NCBI GenBank assembly: GCA_001557035.1
Contig: LSKJ01000508.1
Location: 1-36,590, forward strand
DNA from: Rhodospirillaceae bacterium CCH5-H10
GTDB taxonomy: Bacteria > Pseudomonadota > Alphaproteobacteria > Reyranellales > Reyranellaceae
Direction: 5' to 3'
Length of the DNA: 36,590 nucleotides
How positions within the stretch are numbered: the stretch's first letter is position 1; each line of letters opens with the position of its first letter. The translations under genes and the position numbers were made by a program. The notes under the pieces were generated by a model that saw only the letters and a program-made list of their open reading frames with translations, searched no databases and was not told the origin of the DNA. Below are positions 1-8,196 of the stretch, in pieces.

Positions 1-2178
1 CGGCCCGAGCCGCTGGAGACCGACTTCGCGACCCATGCGCGCGAAAGCGGCAAGGACCAATGCACGCTCGAACTGCTGGTCGACGGGCTCGACTGCGCGG
101 CCTGCGTCTGGCTGATCGAGAGCCTGCTGGCCCGCAACCCGGCCGTCACCAAGGCGCGCGTGCATCTGTCGACGGGGCGCCTGTCGCTCGCCTGGCGCGG
201 CCCGCCGGCCGACGCCAATGCGCATGCCGGCCTCGTCGCGGCGCTGGGCTTCCGTCTCGCGCCGTACGATGCGCTCGCCGTCACGGCGGAGGACGACCGC
301 GAGGCGCGCGAACTGCTGCGCGCGCTGGCCGTCGCGGGTTTCGCCGCGGCCAACGTCATGCTGCTGTCGGTGGCGGTGTGGTCGGGCCATGACGGTTCGA
401 TGGGCGAGGCGACGCGCACGCTGTTCCACTGGCTGTCCGCCGCCATCGCGCTGCCCGCTGTGGCCTATGCCGGCCAGCCCTTCTTCCGCTCGGCCTTCGC
501 CGCGCTGCGCGCCGGCCGCACCAACATGGACGTGCCGATCTCGATCGGCGTCACGCTGGCCTGCCTCGTCAGCCTGCACGAAGCCTGGGCGGGCGAGCAG
601 CATGCCTATTTCGATTCGGCGATCACCCTGCTCTTCTTCCTGCTGATCGGCCGCTATCTCGACCGTCGCGCGCGCGGCCGGGCGCGGCATGCGGTGCGCG
701 CGCTGATGGCGCTGACCACGCGCACCGCGACGGTCGTGCTTCCCGACGGCGGCACCGCCGCGCGGCGCGTCGATGCGCTGGCGCCGGGCGACGTGCTGCT
801 GGTCGCGGCCGGCGAGCGGCTGGGCGCCGACGGTCTGGTGAGCGAAGGCGTCTCCACGCTCGACGCCGCGCTGGTCACCGGTGAGAGCGTGCCGCAGGCG
901 GTGGCGCCCGGATCGCGGGTGTTCGCCGGCATGGTCAATCTCGGCGCCGCGCTCCGCGTCCGCGTCACCGCGTCAGGCGAACACACGCTGCTGGCGGAGA
1001 TCGTGCGGCTGGTCGAGGCGGCCGAGCGCGGCCGCTCGCGCTTCGTGGCGCTCGCCGATCGCGTGGCGCGCGCCTATGCGCCGGTCGTGCACGCCACGGC
1101 GCTGCTCACCTTCCTCGGCTGGTTCCTGCTGGGCGGCCTCGCTTGGGATCGCGCCCTGCTGGTCGCCACCGCGGTGCTGATCATCACCTGCCCCTGCGCC
1201 CTCGCGCTCGCGGTGCCGGTCGTGCAGGTCGTGGCCAGCACGCGGCTGCTGCGCTCCGGCGTCCTGCTGCTCTCGCCGACCGCGCTGGAGCGGCTGGCCC
1301 GCATCGATCATGTCGTATTCGACAAGACCGGCACGCTGACCCTGGGCCGGCCCGAACTCGTCGAAGCGCCGGAAGACCCGGAGGTTCGCCGTCGTGCGGC
1401 ATCGCTGGCGGCCGCCTCGCGTCATCCGCTGGCCCGCGCCCTCTCCCGCGCCCTGCCCGACGTGGCGCCCGCCGACGGCGTCGTCGAACATGCCGGACGG
1501 GGACTGGCGACAAACGACAGCCGGCTGGGCTCGGCCGCCTTCTGCGGCGTCGTCGCGCCGGCGGACGACGGACGGTCCGAACTCTGGTTCGTGCGCGACG
1601 GCGAACCGCCGCAAAGGTTCGCCTTCGCCGACCGGCTGCGGCCCGATGCGGCCGAGGCCGTCGCAGCGCTGCAGGCGCGCGGCCTCGAGGCCGAACTCCT
1701 GTCCGGCGACCGGCCGGCGGTGGTGGCGGAAGCCGCGCGCGCCGCCGGCATCGCGACCTGGCGGGCGGAAGCCACGCCTGCGGCCAAGGTCGAGCGCCTC
1801 GCCGCGCTCGCGGCCGAAGGGCGCAAGGTGATGATGATCGGCGACGGGCTGAACGACGCGCCGGCGCTGGCCGCCGCGCACGCCTCGCTGTCGCCCACCA
1901 GCGCCGCCGAGGCCACGCAGAACGCCGCCGATGCCGTGTTCCAGGGCGATGCGCTGGCGCCGGCGATCGAGACGCTCGACGTCGCGCGCCGCGCCGATCG
2001 CCTGGTGCGCCAGAACCTGGCGCTGGCGCTGCTCTACAATCTCAGCGCCGTGCCGCTCGCCATCCTGGGCGAGGTCACGCCGCTCGTCGCCGCGGTGGCG
2101 ATGTCCTCGTCCTCGCTGCTGGTGATCGGCAATGCCCTGCGCCTGGGCGCGGGACGCCCGGCGAAGGGGCCGCGCTGA
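1..2178 (+). CDS. ccoI: Copper-translocating P-type ATPase CcoI/FixI (5' end outside window)
   Basis: Inner-membrane P1B-type ATPase that moves copper for assembly of cbb3-type cytochrome c oxidase. The reading frame is open from base 1, so the start lies outside the window; 725 residues are visible. An N-terminal heavy-metal-associated domain carries a CxxC pair (C32-A-A-C35 of the visible part, in GLDCAACVW, typical of FixI/CcoI). Then come the actuator TGES (293-296), the membrane CPC metal site (397-399), the phosphorylation motif DKTGTLT (D441) and the hinge GDGLNDAP. The stop codon overlaps the ATG of ccoS by one base (TGATG), which fixes identity as CcoI rather than a generic CopA. The rest of the cco operon presumably lies upstream of the window. 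Confidence 0.95.
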   Translation, partial: RPEPLETDFATHARESGKDQCTLELLVDGLDCAACVWLIESLLARNPAVTKARVHLSTGRLSLAWRGPPADANAHAGLVAALGFRLAPYDALAVTAEDDREARELLRALAVAGFAAANVMLLSVAVWSGHDGSMGEATRTLFHWLSAAIALPAVAYAGQPFFRSAFAALRAGRTNMDVPISIGVTLACLVSLHEAWAGEQHAYFDSAITLLFFLLIGRYLDRRARGRARHAVRALMALTTRTATVVLPDGGTAARRVDALAPGDVLLVAAGERLGADGLVSEGVSTLDAALVTGESVPQAVAPGSRVFAGMVNLGAALRVRVTASGEHTLLAEIVRLVEAAERGRSRFVALADRVARAYAPVVHATALLTFLGWFLLGGLAWDRALLVATAVLIITCPCALALAVPVVQVVASTRLLRSGVLLLSPTALERLARIDHVVFDKTGTLTLGRPELVEAPEDPEVRRRAASLAAASRHPLARALSRALPDVAPADGVVEHAGRGLATNDSRLGSAAFCGVVAPADDGRSELWFVRDGEPPQRFAFADRLRPDAAEAVAALQARGLEAELLSGDRPAVVAEAARAAGIATWRAEATPAAKVERLAALAAEGRKVMMIGDGLNDAPALAAAHASLSPTSAAEATQNAADAVFQGDALAPAIETLDVARRADRLVRQNLALALLYNLSAVPLAILGEVTPLVAAVAMSSSSLLVIGNALRLGAGRPAKGPR

Positions 2179-2324
2179 TGGACAGCCTGCTGGTCCTCGT
2201 GCCGGTCGCGCTGCTGCTCGGGCTTCTCGCGCTCGCCGCCTTCCTGTGGGCGCTGCGCAACGGCCAGTACGACGACCCCGACGGGGCCGCCGGCCGCATC
2301 CTGTTCGACGACGACGACAAATAA
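2178..2324 (+). CDS. ccoS: cbb3-type cytochrome oxidase assembly protein CcoS
   Basis: A 48-residue single-pass membrane protein needed for maturation of cbb3 oxidase (heme/copper insertion into CcoN). The sequence shows one hydrophobic helix at about residues 4-25, then the family-typical short tail with WALRNGQYDDP and an acidic C-terminus (FDDDD). Its ATG overlaps the ccoI stop, so translation is coupled. Length matches the family (about 45-60 aa). Family placement rests on the pattern helix, then GQYDDP, then a terminal acidic run, together with the canonical position after ccoI. Confidence 0.93.
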   Translation: MDSLLVLVPVALLLGLLALAAFLWALRNGQYDDPDGAAGRILFDDDDK

Positions 2325-2336
2325 AGGAGAAACGAC

Positions 2337-2537
2337 ATGTCTCACTGGATCATGGGAATCTTCGCCGGCCTGCTCGGCCTCGCGGGCCTGCTGATGGCGG
2401 GCGCCGCGCGCGACTTCGGCATCCTGGCCTTCGGCCTGTCGCTCAGCCTGTTCGCCGTGCTGTTCTGCTGGTGGATGATCAAGACGTCGTACGACGAAGC
2501 CGAACGCGGCACCGACACCGCGCGGGAACAGCCGTAG
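2337..2537 (+). CDS. Small two-helix membrane protein downstream of ccoS
   Basis: A 66-residue protein with two predicted membrane helices (about 5-22 and 27-48) and a charged C-terminal tail rich in D/E/R. An AAAGGAG Shine-Dalgarno lies just before the ATG, directly after the ccoS stop (12 bases apart), so it is almost certainly in the cco transcript. I do not recognise a named family. Inference: an accessory of the cbb3 oxidase or of its assembly, by position only. It could equally be a small stress or envelope protein. Confidence 0.7.
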   Translation: MSHWIMGIFAGLLGLAGLLMAGAARDFGILAFGLSLSLFAVLFCWWMIKTSYDEAERGTDTAREQP

Positions 2538-2617
2538 GCGGCGCGCCGGCAGAAGACCACGTGCCTGTACTCGCGTCGGCGGGTGCAGGCCGTCAGTGTC
2601 TTGTCGATTGAGGCGGG

Positions 2618-2648
2618 ATGGCCCACCCGCGACGAGTCGAACCTCCAG
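2618..2648 (-). repeat. Degenerate tRNA 3'-end copy (possible att relic)
   Basis: Read on the minus strand, this stretch has the layout of a tRNA 3' end: T-arm GGAGG-TTCGACT-CGTCG, seven acceptor bases, a discriminator G and CCA. Two of the five T-stem pairs are broken. It aligns without gaps to 7789-7819, the 3' end of the intact tRNA-Arg, with 26 of 31 bases identical, including the 15-base block GAGTCGAACCTCCAG (2634-2648 and 7805-7819). It is in the same orientation as that tRNA and sits 6 bases from the stop of the synthetase gene. Read as a relic, not a working tRNA. Confidence 0.5.
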
Positions 2649-2654
2649 ACATTC

Positions 2655-5390
2655 CTAAGGGCTTCTCTTTGCTTGCAAGGCAGCGAACACGTACTCGGCG
2701 AACATTCGGTCGACGTCCGGGGCTTCGAATATTCGCCAATGGTCGCCGGCAACATGGACCACGTCGACACGACTGGTACGGTTCGACCAGCCCATATCTT
2801 GGGGAACCTCGGCGGGCCGGGGCTCATCCGAGCGAAAGAGGACGACCGGAACGTCGCACCGTACCGGCCTTAGCCGATTCAGCCATTCGGTGTGGAGGCG
2901 GTGAAACAGGCGCAGCAGAATGACGGTCGACAGGGTCATCCTCCACGACTCCGGCAGGGGCGGATCGAGCGCCATCAGCGCCCGTAGCGCCGCACGGATT
3001 CCTCGCCTGGTGAATAGATTGTCCGAGAGGATGGTAGCTGCCAGTGTGACCCAATAGCCGCGCCGAAACCCTCGCCACAGGCGGGCCACCTGGTCCAGCG
3101 GACGACGGCGCGGCACCGGCTCCGACGGATAGATGACGCCGCTCACGTCCGTGTCGAACACGCCCAACAACACGACTTCGCGGCCTTCGGCGATGAGCTG
3201 GGTCATCGTCGCGTACGCAACGTCACCCCCGGCCGAATAGCCGGCGAGAGCGAGAGGACCGCGCGGCTTTTCGCGGGTGATCTGCTCGACGGCGAGCCTG
3301 GCGATGGTTTCGAACCGGGTGTCGGCCCGAGCCAGCACACCGGCGCCGGGATAGCGGAGCAGCCTTAGAGAAAGGCGTTCGGCAATGGCGCGGCAGAAGC
3401 CGGCGAGCAGGCCATCGGTGCCGCCGCCTGGCGGGAAGAAGAAAATCGCGGGTTCGTCCTCAGCAAGCTCACGCGGCGTCTCCTCGAGAAAGCTCTCGAC
3501 AGCACGTGCGATCCCTTCTCCATCCAGCCTGCCATGGAACCTTTCCAGCGGCAGCGCGCGGCCGGCCAGCCGTTCGAGATGGAAAATCATCTGCAGGAAA
3601 GCAAGCGAGTCCCCACCGGCATCTTCGAAAGACTGTCCGGAGCGCGGCGCCCGGCCGACCGCTGCACGCCAGGCCCGGTTCACCATTGCCCTCGCCCGCA
3701 GGCCGGCGGCCGGCGATGGTGTGGGTGTGGGTGCCGGGACGTCGACGTCCACGGCGGCGCGGGCGAGCAGCGCTGCTTCGTCGACCTTGCGGCCGGGCAG
3801 CAATGGCAGGGCGTCCATGACGTGAACGGCCCGTGGGCGCATGTACGGCGGCAAGGTTCGGGCGAGACTGTTGCGGATTTCCGCCGGGAACTCCGGCGTT
3901 GCGGAACCGCGCGGCACCACGAAGGCGAGCAGGTGAGGCTCGTCGTCGACCATCCGCGCGACCACCGCGGCATCCGCGACGGACGGGTCCCGGCGCAGCG
4001 CCGTTTCTATCTCGGCGAGTTCGACACGATTGCCACGGATCTTGATCTGCCGGTCGCGCCGGCCGAGCATGACGAAAAGCCCGTCGGACCGGCGCCGAAC
4101 GAGGTCGCCGGTGCGGTAGGTCTTGAGATGCGGCCGGGAGGAATCGAACTCGAACGGCCCCGGCGCCACGTCGCCGTCGCGCCACAGGCCGAGCGACATG
4201 AAGGCACTGCGCACGACGAGTTCTCCCTCCCCGCCATCGGCCACCGGCTGGCCGTGTTCGTCGATCACACCGAAGTCGATGTCGGGCAGGGGATAGCCGA
4301 CCGGCACGCGGGCCTCGTCGTGCGGCGGCTCGGTCACGAACCACTGCAGCAGGGCCGGTGCTTCGGTCGCGCCGTAGACCGACAGTATCGTACAGTTCGA
4401 CGGCAGTACTTTCCGCACCAGCTCGTGGTCGACGCGGAGCAGGACGTCGCCCGAAGTCTGGATGCAGCGCAGACTGGTGAGCGCCTCGCGCGCACCTTCG
4501 AGTTGCATCACGCTGCGCCAGACGGCAGGCGTGGAAAACATCATCGTGATGCGCCGCTCGGCGACCGCCCGCAACACCTGCCCCAGACCGATGCGCTGCA
4601 GATCGAGCTTCACGAGGGCCGCGCCGCACAGCATGACTTCGAATATCTGCTGCAGACCACCGATCGTTCCGGGTGACGCCAGCGACAGTACCTTGTCAGC
4701 GGCGTGCAGGTGCACGGCATTCACCAACTCCGCCGCGCGATGCAGGACCGCACGCTGGCTCAGAACGATTCCCTTGGGCTGACCTGTGCTGCCGGACGTG
4801 TAGACGACGAAGCTGGGGGAGTCGGCCGACGCTGGCACAGCCGGCATCGCAGGCGGAACCTCTGCGGCAGCGAAGGCATCCTCGATGGCGAACGGACGCA
4901 CCCCTGCCGGCAGCAGATAGCCCGAAGCGATATCGGCGCGGCTCATGACGACGGCCGAAAGGCCGGCATCCCTCATAACCGCCGCAACCCGCTCGTGAGG
5001 ATAACTCCGATCGATCAGGATGCAGGGACGCGACGCGCCGAGGCACGCCAGTACGGCCGCCGGGTACGACGCCTGATTGGGCAGCAATACGCCCACCGCC
5101 CCGCCGGAAGGAATGGCCGTATCGATGAGTCCCGCGAGCCAGCACGCGGCCTTCCACATCGCGGCGAACGTGAATCCGCCATCGCCGTCCTCGCAGGCAA
5201 CGGCATCGGGTCGTCGCACGGCGATCTCGGCGAACAATTCGATCGCCGGACGCTCGACCCAGCTCTCTTCGAAGCGGCAAAAGGCACCGTCTCGCGGCCC
5301 GTTCAGATCGAGATCGGGCACCGGGTGCCGCTGCCATCGGGGACCTGTTGCACTTGCATCAGCCGCAGCAGACGAAGAGGAGGCTGACAT
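2655..5390 (-). CDS. Single-module NRPS-like synthetase: adenylation, carrier, thioesterase
   Basis: 911 residues, no condensation domain. Adenylation domain about 45-545: A3 [11 protein letters not shown] (197-207), A5 VYGATE (339-343), A7 YRTGDL, A8 [20 protein letters not shown], and the A10 lysine in GRKVDEAAL. Carrier domain about 565-635 with GGDSL (S595 takes phosphopantetheine). Thioesterase about 645-905 with GYSAGG (S719) and a late GDHW histidine (H884), plus an arginine-rich insertion at about 761-845. In the A4 region (about 235-255) the Asp that binds an alpha-amino group is not evident ([15 protein letters not shown]), so the substrate may be a non-amino carboxylic acid. Expected to adenylate, load and release or self-condense one acid. 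ATG at 5390, divergent from the acyl-CoA synthetase gene. Domain calls are firm; the product is unknown. Confidence 0.9.
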   Translation of the reverse strand: MSASSSSAAADASATGPRWQRHPVPDLDLNGPRDGAFCRFEESWVERPAIELFAEIAVRRPDAVACEDGDGGFTFAAMWKAACWLAGLIDTAIPSGGAVGVLLPNQASYPAAVLACLGASRPCILIDRSYPHERVAAVMRDAGLSAVVMSRADIASGYLLPAGVRPFAIEDAFAAAEVPPAMPAVPASADSPSFVVYTSGSTGQPKGIVLSQRAVLHRAAELVNAVHLHAADKVLSLASPGTIGGLQQIFEVMLCGAALVKLDLQRIGLGQVLRAVAERRITMMFSTPAVWRSVMQLEGAREALTSLRCIQTSGDVLLRVDHELVRKVLPSNCTILSVYGATEAPALLQWFVTEPPHDEARVPVGYPLPDIDFGVIDEHGQPVADGGEGELVVRSAFMSLGLWRDGDVAPGPFEFDSSRPHLKTYRTGDLVRRRSDGLFVMLGRRDRQIKIRGNRVELAEIETALRRDPSVADAAVVARMVDDEPHLLAFVVPRGSATPEFPAEIRNSLARTLPPYMRPRAVHVMDALPLLPGRKVDEAALLARAAVDVDVPAPTPTPSPAAGLRARAMVNRAWRAAVGRAPRSGQSFEDAGGDSLAFLQMIFHLERLAGRALPLERFHGRLDGEGIARAVESFLEETPRELAEDEPAIFFFPPGGGTDGLLAGFCRAIAERLSLRLLRYPGAGVLARADTRFETIARLAVEQITREKPRGPLALAGYSAGGDVAYATMTQLIAEGREVVLLGVFDTDVSGVIYPSEPVPRRRPLDQVARLWRGFRRGYWVTLAATILSDNLFTRRGIRAALRALMALDPPLPESWRMTLSTVILLRLFHRLHTEWLNRLRPVRCDVPVVLFRSDEPRPAEVPQDMGWSNRTSRVDVVHVAGDHWRIFEAPDVDRMFAEYVFAALQAKRSP

Positions 5391-5440
5391 AACCGCTTTC
5401 TTCCGATTGGCGATTGGAAGCCGCCCGAGCAGATGTTGCC

Positions 5441-5469
5441 AATATAGTTGTTCTGCAGAACGCTGGCAT
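5441..5469 (-). promoter_or_regulatory. Candidate promoter of the A-PCP-TE gene with a 12-bp palindrome in the spacer
   Basis: On the minus strand: -35 ATGCCA (5469-5464, 4/6 to consensus), a 17-base spacer, then -10 TATATT (5446-5441). This gives a start near 5434 and a leader of about 43 bases. The spacer contains the perfect palindrome GTTCTGCAGAAC (5450-5461), well placed for a repressor or a distortion-type activator. It is the most AT-rich spot of the 177-base divergent region. Function is inferred. Confidence 0.4.
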
Positions 5470-5567
5470 CAACGTCGTTTTGGGTGAGCAGACCGTGCCG
5501 CCCGCGCTGGAATACGCCCATCGGGCCTGTATCTTCAGCGCCTCTCCCTGGGCTATTGAAGCACCCG

Positions 5568-6950
5568 ATGACAGGCTCCGACCTCGGCCGACTCTTCACG
5601 CCACGCTCGATCGCGGTTCTTGGTGCTTCAGCCAGCGCCGACAAGCTGGGAGGCCAGGTGTTCGGGCGTCTCGCCTTTTCTTTCAAGGGTGAGCTGATCG
5701 CCGTCAATCCATCGGAGACCGCCATCGCCGGCCGGCCGGCAGTGCCGTCGCTGCGCGACATGCCATCGCCGGTCGATCTCATCGTCGCGCTGCTTCCGGG
5801 TGAAGCGCTGGTCGAGGCGATCGAGCACTGCCCGCAAGGACAGGCAGCCTTTCTGCTGGCCATTCCCAGTGGCTTCGGCGAGGTCGCGCACGAAGGGCCC
5901 GCGCTTCAACGGCGCCTGGCCGAGGCCGCGTACCGGGCCGGCATGCGTGTCGTGGGGCCCAACTGCGTCGGCGTGCTGAACATGGACTCCGGCCTGAATG
6001 CCTCCATCATTCCGCTGATGCCACCGGGTGGGCGTCCAGGCCTCGGCATCGCCACCCAGAGCGGCGGCTTCGGCATGGCGACGGCCATGTATGCCTGCGA
6101 CAACGGGCTGGCGATCTCCTCTTTCTGCGACGTCGGCAACACGGTCGACGTCTCATTGGCCGATTGCGTGGACCACCTCGCAGCCGATCCCGCGACCGGC
6201 GTGATCGGCCTGTATGTCGAATCGGTGCGCGATACCGCCGGGTTCCAGCGTGCGGTCGAGCAGGCGGCCCGCCGCAAGCCCGTCATCCTCTGTCCACTCG
6301 CGCGCTCTGCGGCAGGCCAGGCAGCTTCGCTCTCTCATGTGGGCATCGAGGCCGATGGGGGCTTGCTGGTGCAGGCGGCCCGCGCCGCCATCACGGTCGA
6401 TTCAGGCCTCGATCTGCTGCACGTCGCCAAGATGCTGCTGTGGCAGGCTCCACGCACGCTGCGCGGCCGTCGACTTGCCGTCGTCACCGGGACGGGCGGG
6501 ATCGGCACCGAGATCGCCGACCTCGCGAGCGAGCGAGGCCTCGCGGTGCATCGCTTCTCCGAACGCCTGACCAAGGCGATCGCCCACCATTTGCCGCCCT
6601 ATGCCGCATCGGGCAATCCGGTCGACCTGACGCCGGTATGGCGCGACTATCCAGAACTCTATCCGCTGGTCATCGAGGAGATTGCCCGTTCGGGCGAGGC
6701 CGATCTCATCGCCGTCTCCATCACCGACGTTCCAACCACCCGGCCCGACCTCGCAAGAAGCCTCGCTCGGACGATTCCCCGGCTCGGCGTTCCCACGGCG
6801 GTCTACTGGGCGTCGCGCGATTGCGACGTCGCAAACATGGCGCCGCTGCAGGCGGCCCGGGTACCCTGCTATCGGGCCACGCGAGAACTCGCGCTGGCGC
6901 TCGCCGCGTTGGCGCGCTCCGACACAAGCAGCACCGGGGACGCCGAGTGA
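5568..6950 (+). CDS. Acyl-CoA synthetase (NDP-forming) alpha-subunit-type protein
   Basis: 460 residues from the ATG at 5568; the frame stays open upstream, but homology begins at this ATG (LGRLFTPRSIAVLGAS). It has the alpha part of ADP-forming acetyl/acyl-CoA synthetases: a CoA-binding Rossmann domain (about 8-130, ending VVGPNCVG), a succinyl-CoA-ligase-like flavodoxin domain (about 150-290) carrying the phosphorylatable histidine in LSHVG (H257), and a third domain (about 310-445). The length equals that of archaeal-type alpha subunits. The ATP-grasp beta part that many bacterial homologues carry fused is absent, and no beta gene is in the window. It could make or consume an acyl-CoA for the neighbouring synthetase or the GNAT, using a beta subunit encoded elsewhere. 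Confidence 0.85.
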   Translation: MTGSDLGRLFTPRSIAVLGASASADKLGGQVFGRLAFSFKGELIAVNPSETAIAGRPAVPSLRDMPSPVDLIVALLPGEALVEAIEHCPQGQAAFLLAIPSGFGEVAHEGPALQRRLAEAAYRAGMRVVGPNCVGVLNMDSGLNASIIPLMPPGGRPGLGIATQSGGFGMATAMYACDNGLAISSFCDVGNTVDVSLADCVDHLAADPATGVIGLYVESVRDTAGFQRAVEQAARRKPVILCPLARSAAGQAASLSHVGIEADGGLLVQAARAAITVDSGLDLLHVAKMLLWQAPRTLRGRRLAVVTGTGGIGTEIADLASERGLAVHRFSERLTKAIAHHLPPYAASGNPVDLTPVWRDYPELYPLVIEEIARSGEADLIAVSITDVPTTRPDLARSLARTIPRLGVPTAVYWASRDCDVANMAPLQAARVPCYRATRELALALAALARSDTSSTGDAE

Positions 6951-6993
6951 CATGTCCGTCAGCCTCGCCGAACGACAGATCGTCGACCTCGCT

Positions 6994-7713
6994 TCAGGCA
7001 GTCGCCCGACGCTGAAACAGGGGGGCCGTGTTGCCTGTGCGGTGCAGGCAGAGCGCCTTCGCGCTCGTGCGCGGCTGGAAGTAGACGACGCGCCCCGTTT
7101 CCCGCCATCCGAGTGCGCGCAATCCCTTGAGGGCATCCGGCCGATCGAACTGCCCCATCGTGTAGGCATGGCGCGCGCCTTGGGCGCGCGCATCTCTCAG
7201 CATTGTCCCCAGCACCAGCGCATGTATGCCCTGGCCGCGAAAGGCCGCCGGGGTAAAGGCATCGGTCGTATAGACCTCGCCTGAGCCCAGCCAAAGCGGT
7301 CGGCCGGGCAGCGCATCGCCCCACCGGTAGCAGGTCCAGTTCACGTGGGCGAGATGGTCGCCGACAAACGCCAGATAGCAGCGCTCGCCCCGCAGCAAGC
7401 GGTCGCGATAGAGCTGTTCTGCAGCCTTGTCTCCCGGATGGGAACCCAGCCACAGCCAGGGATCATCGGCATAGAGGCGGCAGATCGCACCGAGGTCCTC
7501 CTCCTTCGCGAGGCGGATCGTGGCGCCGAGCCGATTGGGTACGGCGGTCACTGGCTCGACGAGAGATCGCTCGAAGAACAGGACGCAGCACAGATCGCCG
7601 AAGGGTGCGATGGCTCTGCGAGCGAACTGCCAAACGCGCACAAGGGGGCCGTGTTGTTCGGCCGCTCCCGGCCTGGTCACCGTTCGGGTCCCTGTGAGGG
7701 GACTTGGCTGCAC
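6994..7713 (-). CDS. GNAT-family N-acyltransferase
   Basis: 239 residues from a GTG at 7713. A second GTG at 7680 (228 aa) has a better-placed AGGGA eight bases upstream and may be the true start. The C-terminal two thirds (about 62-225) form a GNAT fold: the acetyl-CoA loop is FRGQGIH, with a His where Gly/Ala is usual, followed by an amphipathic helix and a beta-strand/GW pattern near the end. The N-terminal segment (LCCVLFFERSL) resembles the leader of GNATs found beside surface-polymer genes. It converges on the acyl-CoA synthetase gene (43 bases apart), consistent with one functional cassette. The substrate cannot be told. Confidence 0.75.
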   Translation of the reverse strand: MQPSPLTGTRTVTRPGAAEQHGPLVRVWQFARRAIAPFGDLCCVLFFERSLVEPVTAVPNRLGATIRLAKEEDLGAICRLYADDPWLWLGSHPGDKAAEQLYRDRLLRGERCYLAFVGDHLAHVNWTCYRWGDALPGRPLWLGSGEVYTTDAFTPAAFRGQGIHALVLGTMLRDARAQGARHAYTMGQFDRPDALKGLRALGWRETGRVVYFQPRTSAKALCLHRTGNTAPLFQRRATA

Positions 7714-7789
7714 GCCGACAATTGAGGCCGAGGGGAAGCCAACGAGGCCCTTGGAGCCTCATCGACATACCCAAGTGAACGAGGAGAAA

Positions 7790-7866
7790 TGGCGCGCCCG
7801 GAAGGAGTCGAACCTCCAGCCTTCTGATTCGTAGTCAGATGCTCTATCCAGTTGAGCTACGGGCGC
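7790..7866 (-). tRNA. tRNA-Arg (ACG)
   Basis: A full 77-base cloverleaf with encoded CCA. Acceptor stem GCGCCCG/CGGGCGC, D-arm with AGCTC...GAGC, anticodon stem TCTGA/TCAGA with loop CTACGAA (anticodon ACG, read as ICG for CGN codons), T-arm GGAGG-TTCGACT-CCTTC, discriminator G. The 3' end faces the putative island. Confidence 0.97.
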
Positions 7867-8196
7867 ACGGCCGAGCCCCGAAGGGTCCAGCGAAGAAGGG
7901 CGCAACCTAATGAAACTGGTCCGGCGTTGCAAGCCGAGGACGACGGGATTCTGGGCTGCGACGCGGCGCCCCATGTCGGGCGGGTCGGCTCCCGGAAACG
8001 GCCTCCGGCGCGAACGCAGGACACCCGCCAAGTCGTTCTGCCGCCTTTGGAATCCGCCCTTGTCGGTTTTGCTTGCTTTAAGTTAGCATGACTGCCATCT
8101 GGATTTGGGGGCACGTGCCCCGGCTCGGCATGGCCTGGAGCCGGCGCCGGATCGGAGCACCTGATCGATGGTACCGGGGCAGGTTCGAGGCCGAAG
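7867..8196. other. 330-base intergenic region with a perfect 14-bp palindrome
   Basis: No convincing gene. It holds the tRNA-Arg promoter candidate on the minus strand, an AT-richer patch around 8060-8090, and the perfect palindrome GGGGCACGTGCCCC at 8108-8121, about 75 bases before the lipoprotein start. The palindrome may be an operator (E-box-like core CACGTG) or part of an mRNA hairpin. A Shine-Dalgarno-like GAGG at 8187-8190 serves the downstream ATG. Confidence 0.4.
7904..7932 (-). promoter_or_regulatory. Candidate promoter of tRNA-Arg
   Basis: Minus-strand TTGCAA (7932-7927), a 17-base spacer, then TAGGTT (7909-7904), followed by a GC-rich discriminator (GCGCCC), as expected for a stringently controlled stable-RNA promoter. 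The predicted start is about 30 bases before the mature tRNA 5' end. Confidence 0.4.

Larger units (their letters stand above)
2618..7789. mobile_element. Putative 5.2-kb tRNA-Arg-associated genomic island
   Basis: Bounded on one side by intact tRNA-Arg (3' end facing inward) and on the other by a direct, imperfect copy of that 3' end, the geometry left when an element integrates at a tRNA 3' end. The cargo is accessory: an A-PCP-TE synthetase, an acyl-CoA synthetase alpha-type protein and a GNAT. One hand-counted row inside it (2701-2760) is 35/60 GC, against 48/60 in a ccoI row (1021-1080). No integrase, transposase or other mobility gene is present, so any mobile phase has decayed or was supplied in trans. 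Inference only. Confidence 0.35.

Noticed and set aside
973..1881. 302-codon minus-strand frame opposite ccoI
   Set aside because: Lies wholly inside the ATPase domains of ccoI and has no recognisable features.
5450..5461. GTTCTGCAGAAC as a LexA box
   Set aside because: The alphaproteobacterial box is a direct GTTC-N7-GTTC and the Gram-positive one is GAAC-N4-GTTC; neither fits.
7744..7760. GAGGC-N7-GCCTC hairpin downstream of tRNA-Arg as a terminator
   Set aside because: Only a 5-bp stem and no T-tract; too weak to support.
8060..8088. TTGTCG-N17-TTAGCA as a promoter for the lipoprotein gene
   Set aside because: The -10 match is poor and similar TTGTCG words recur by chance (10355, 35613).
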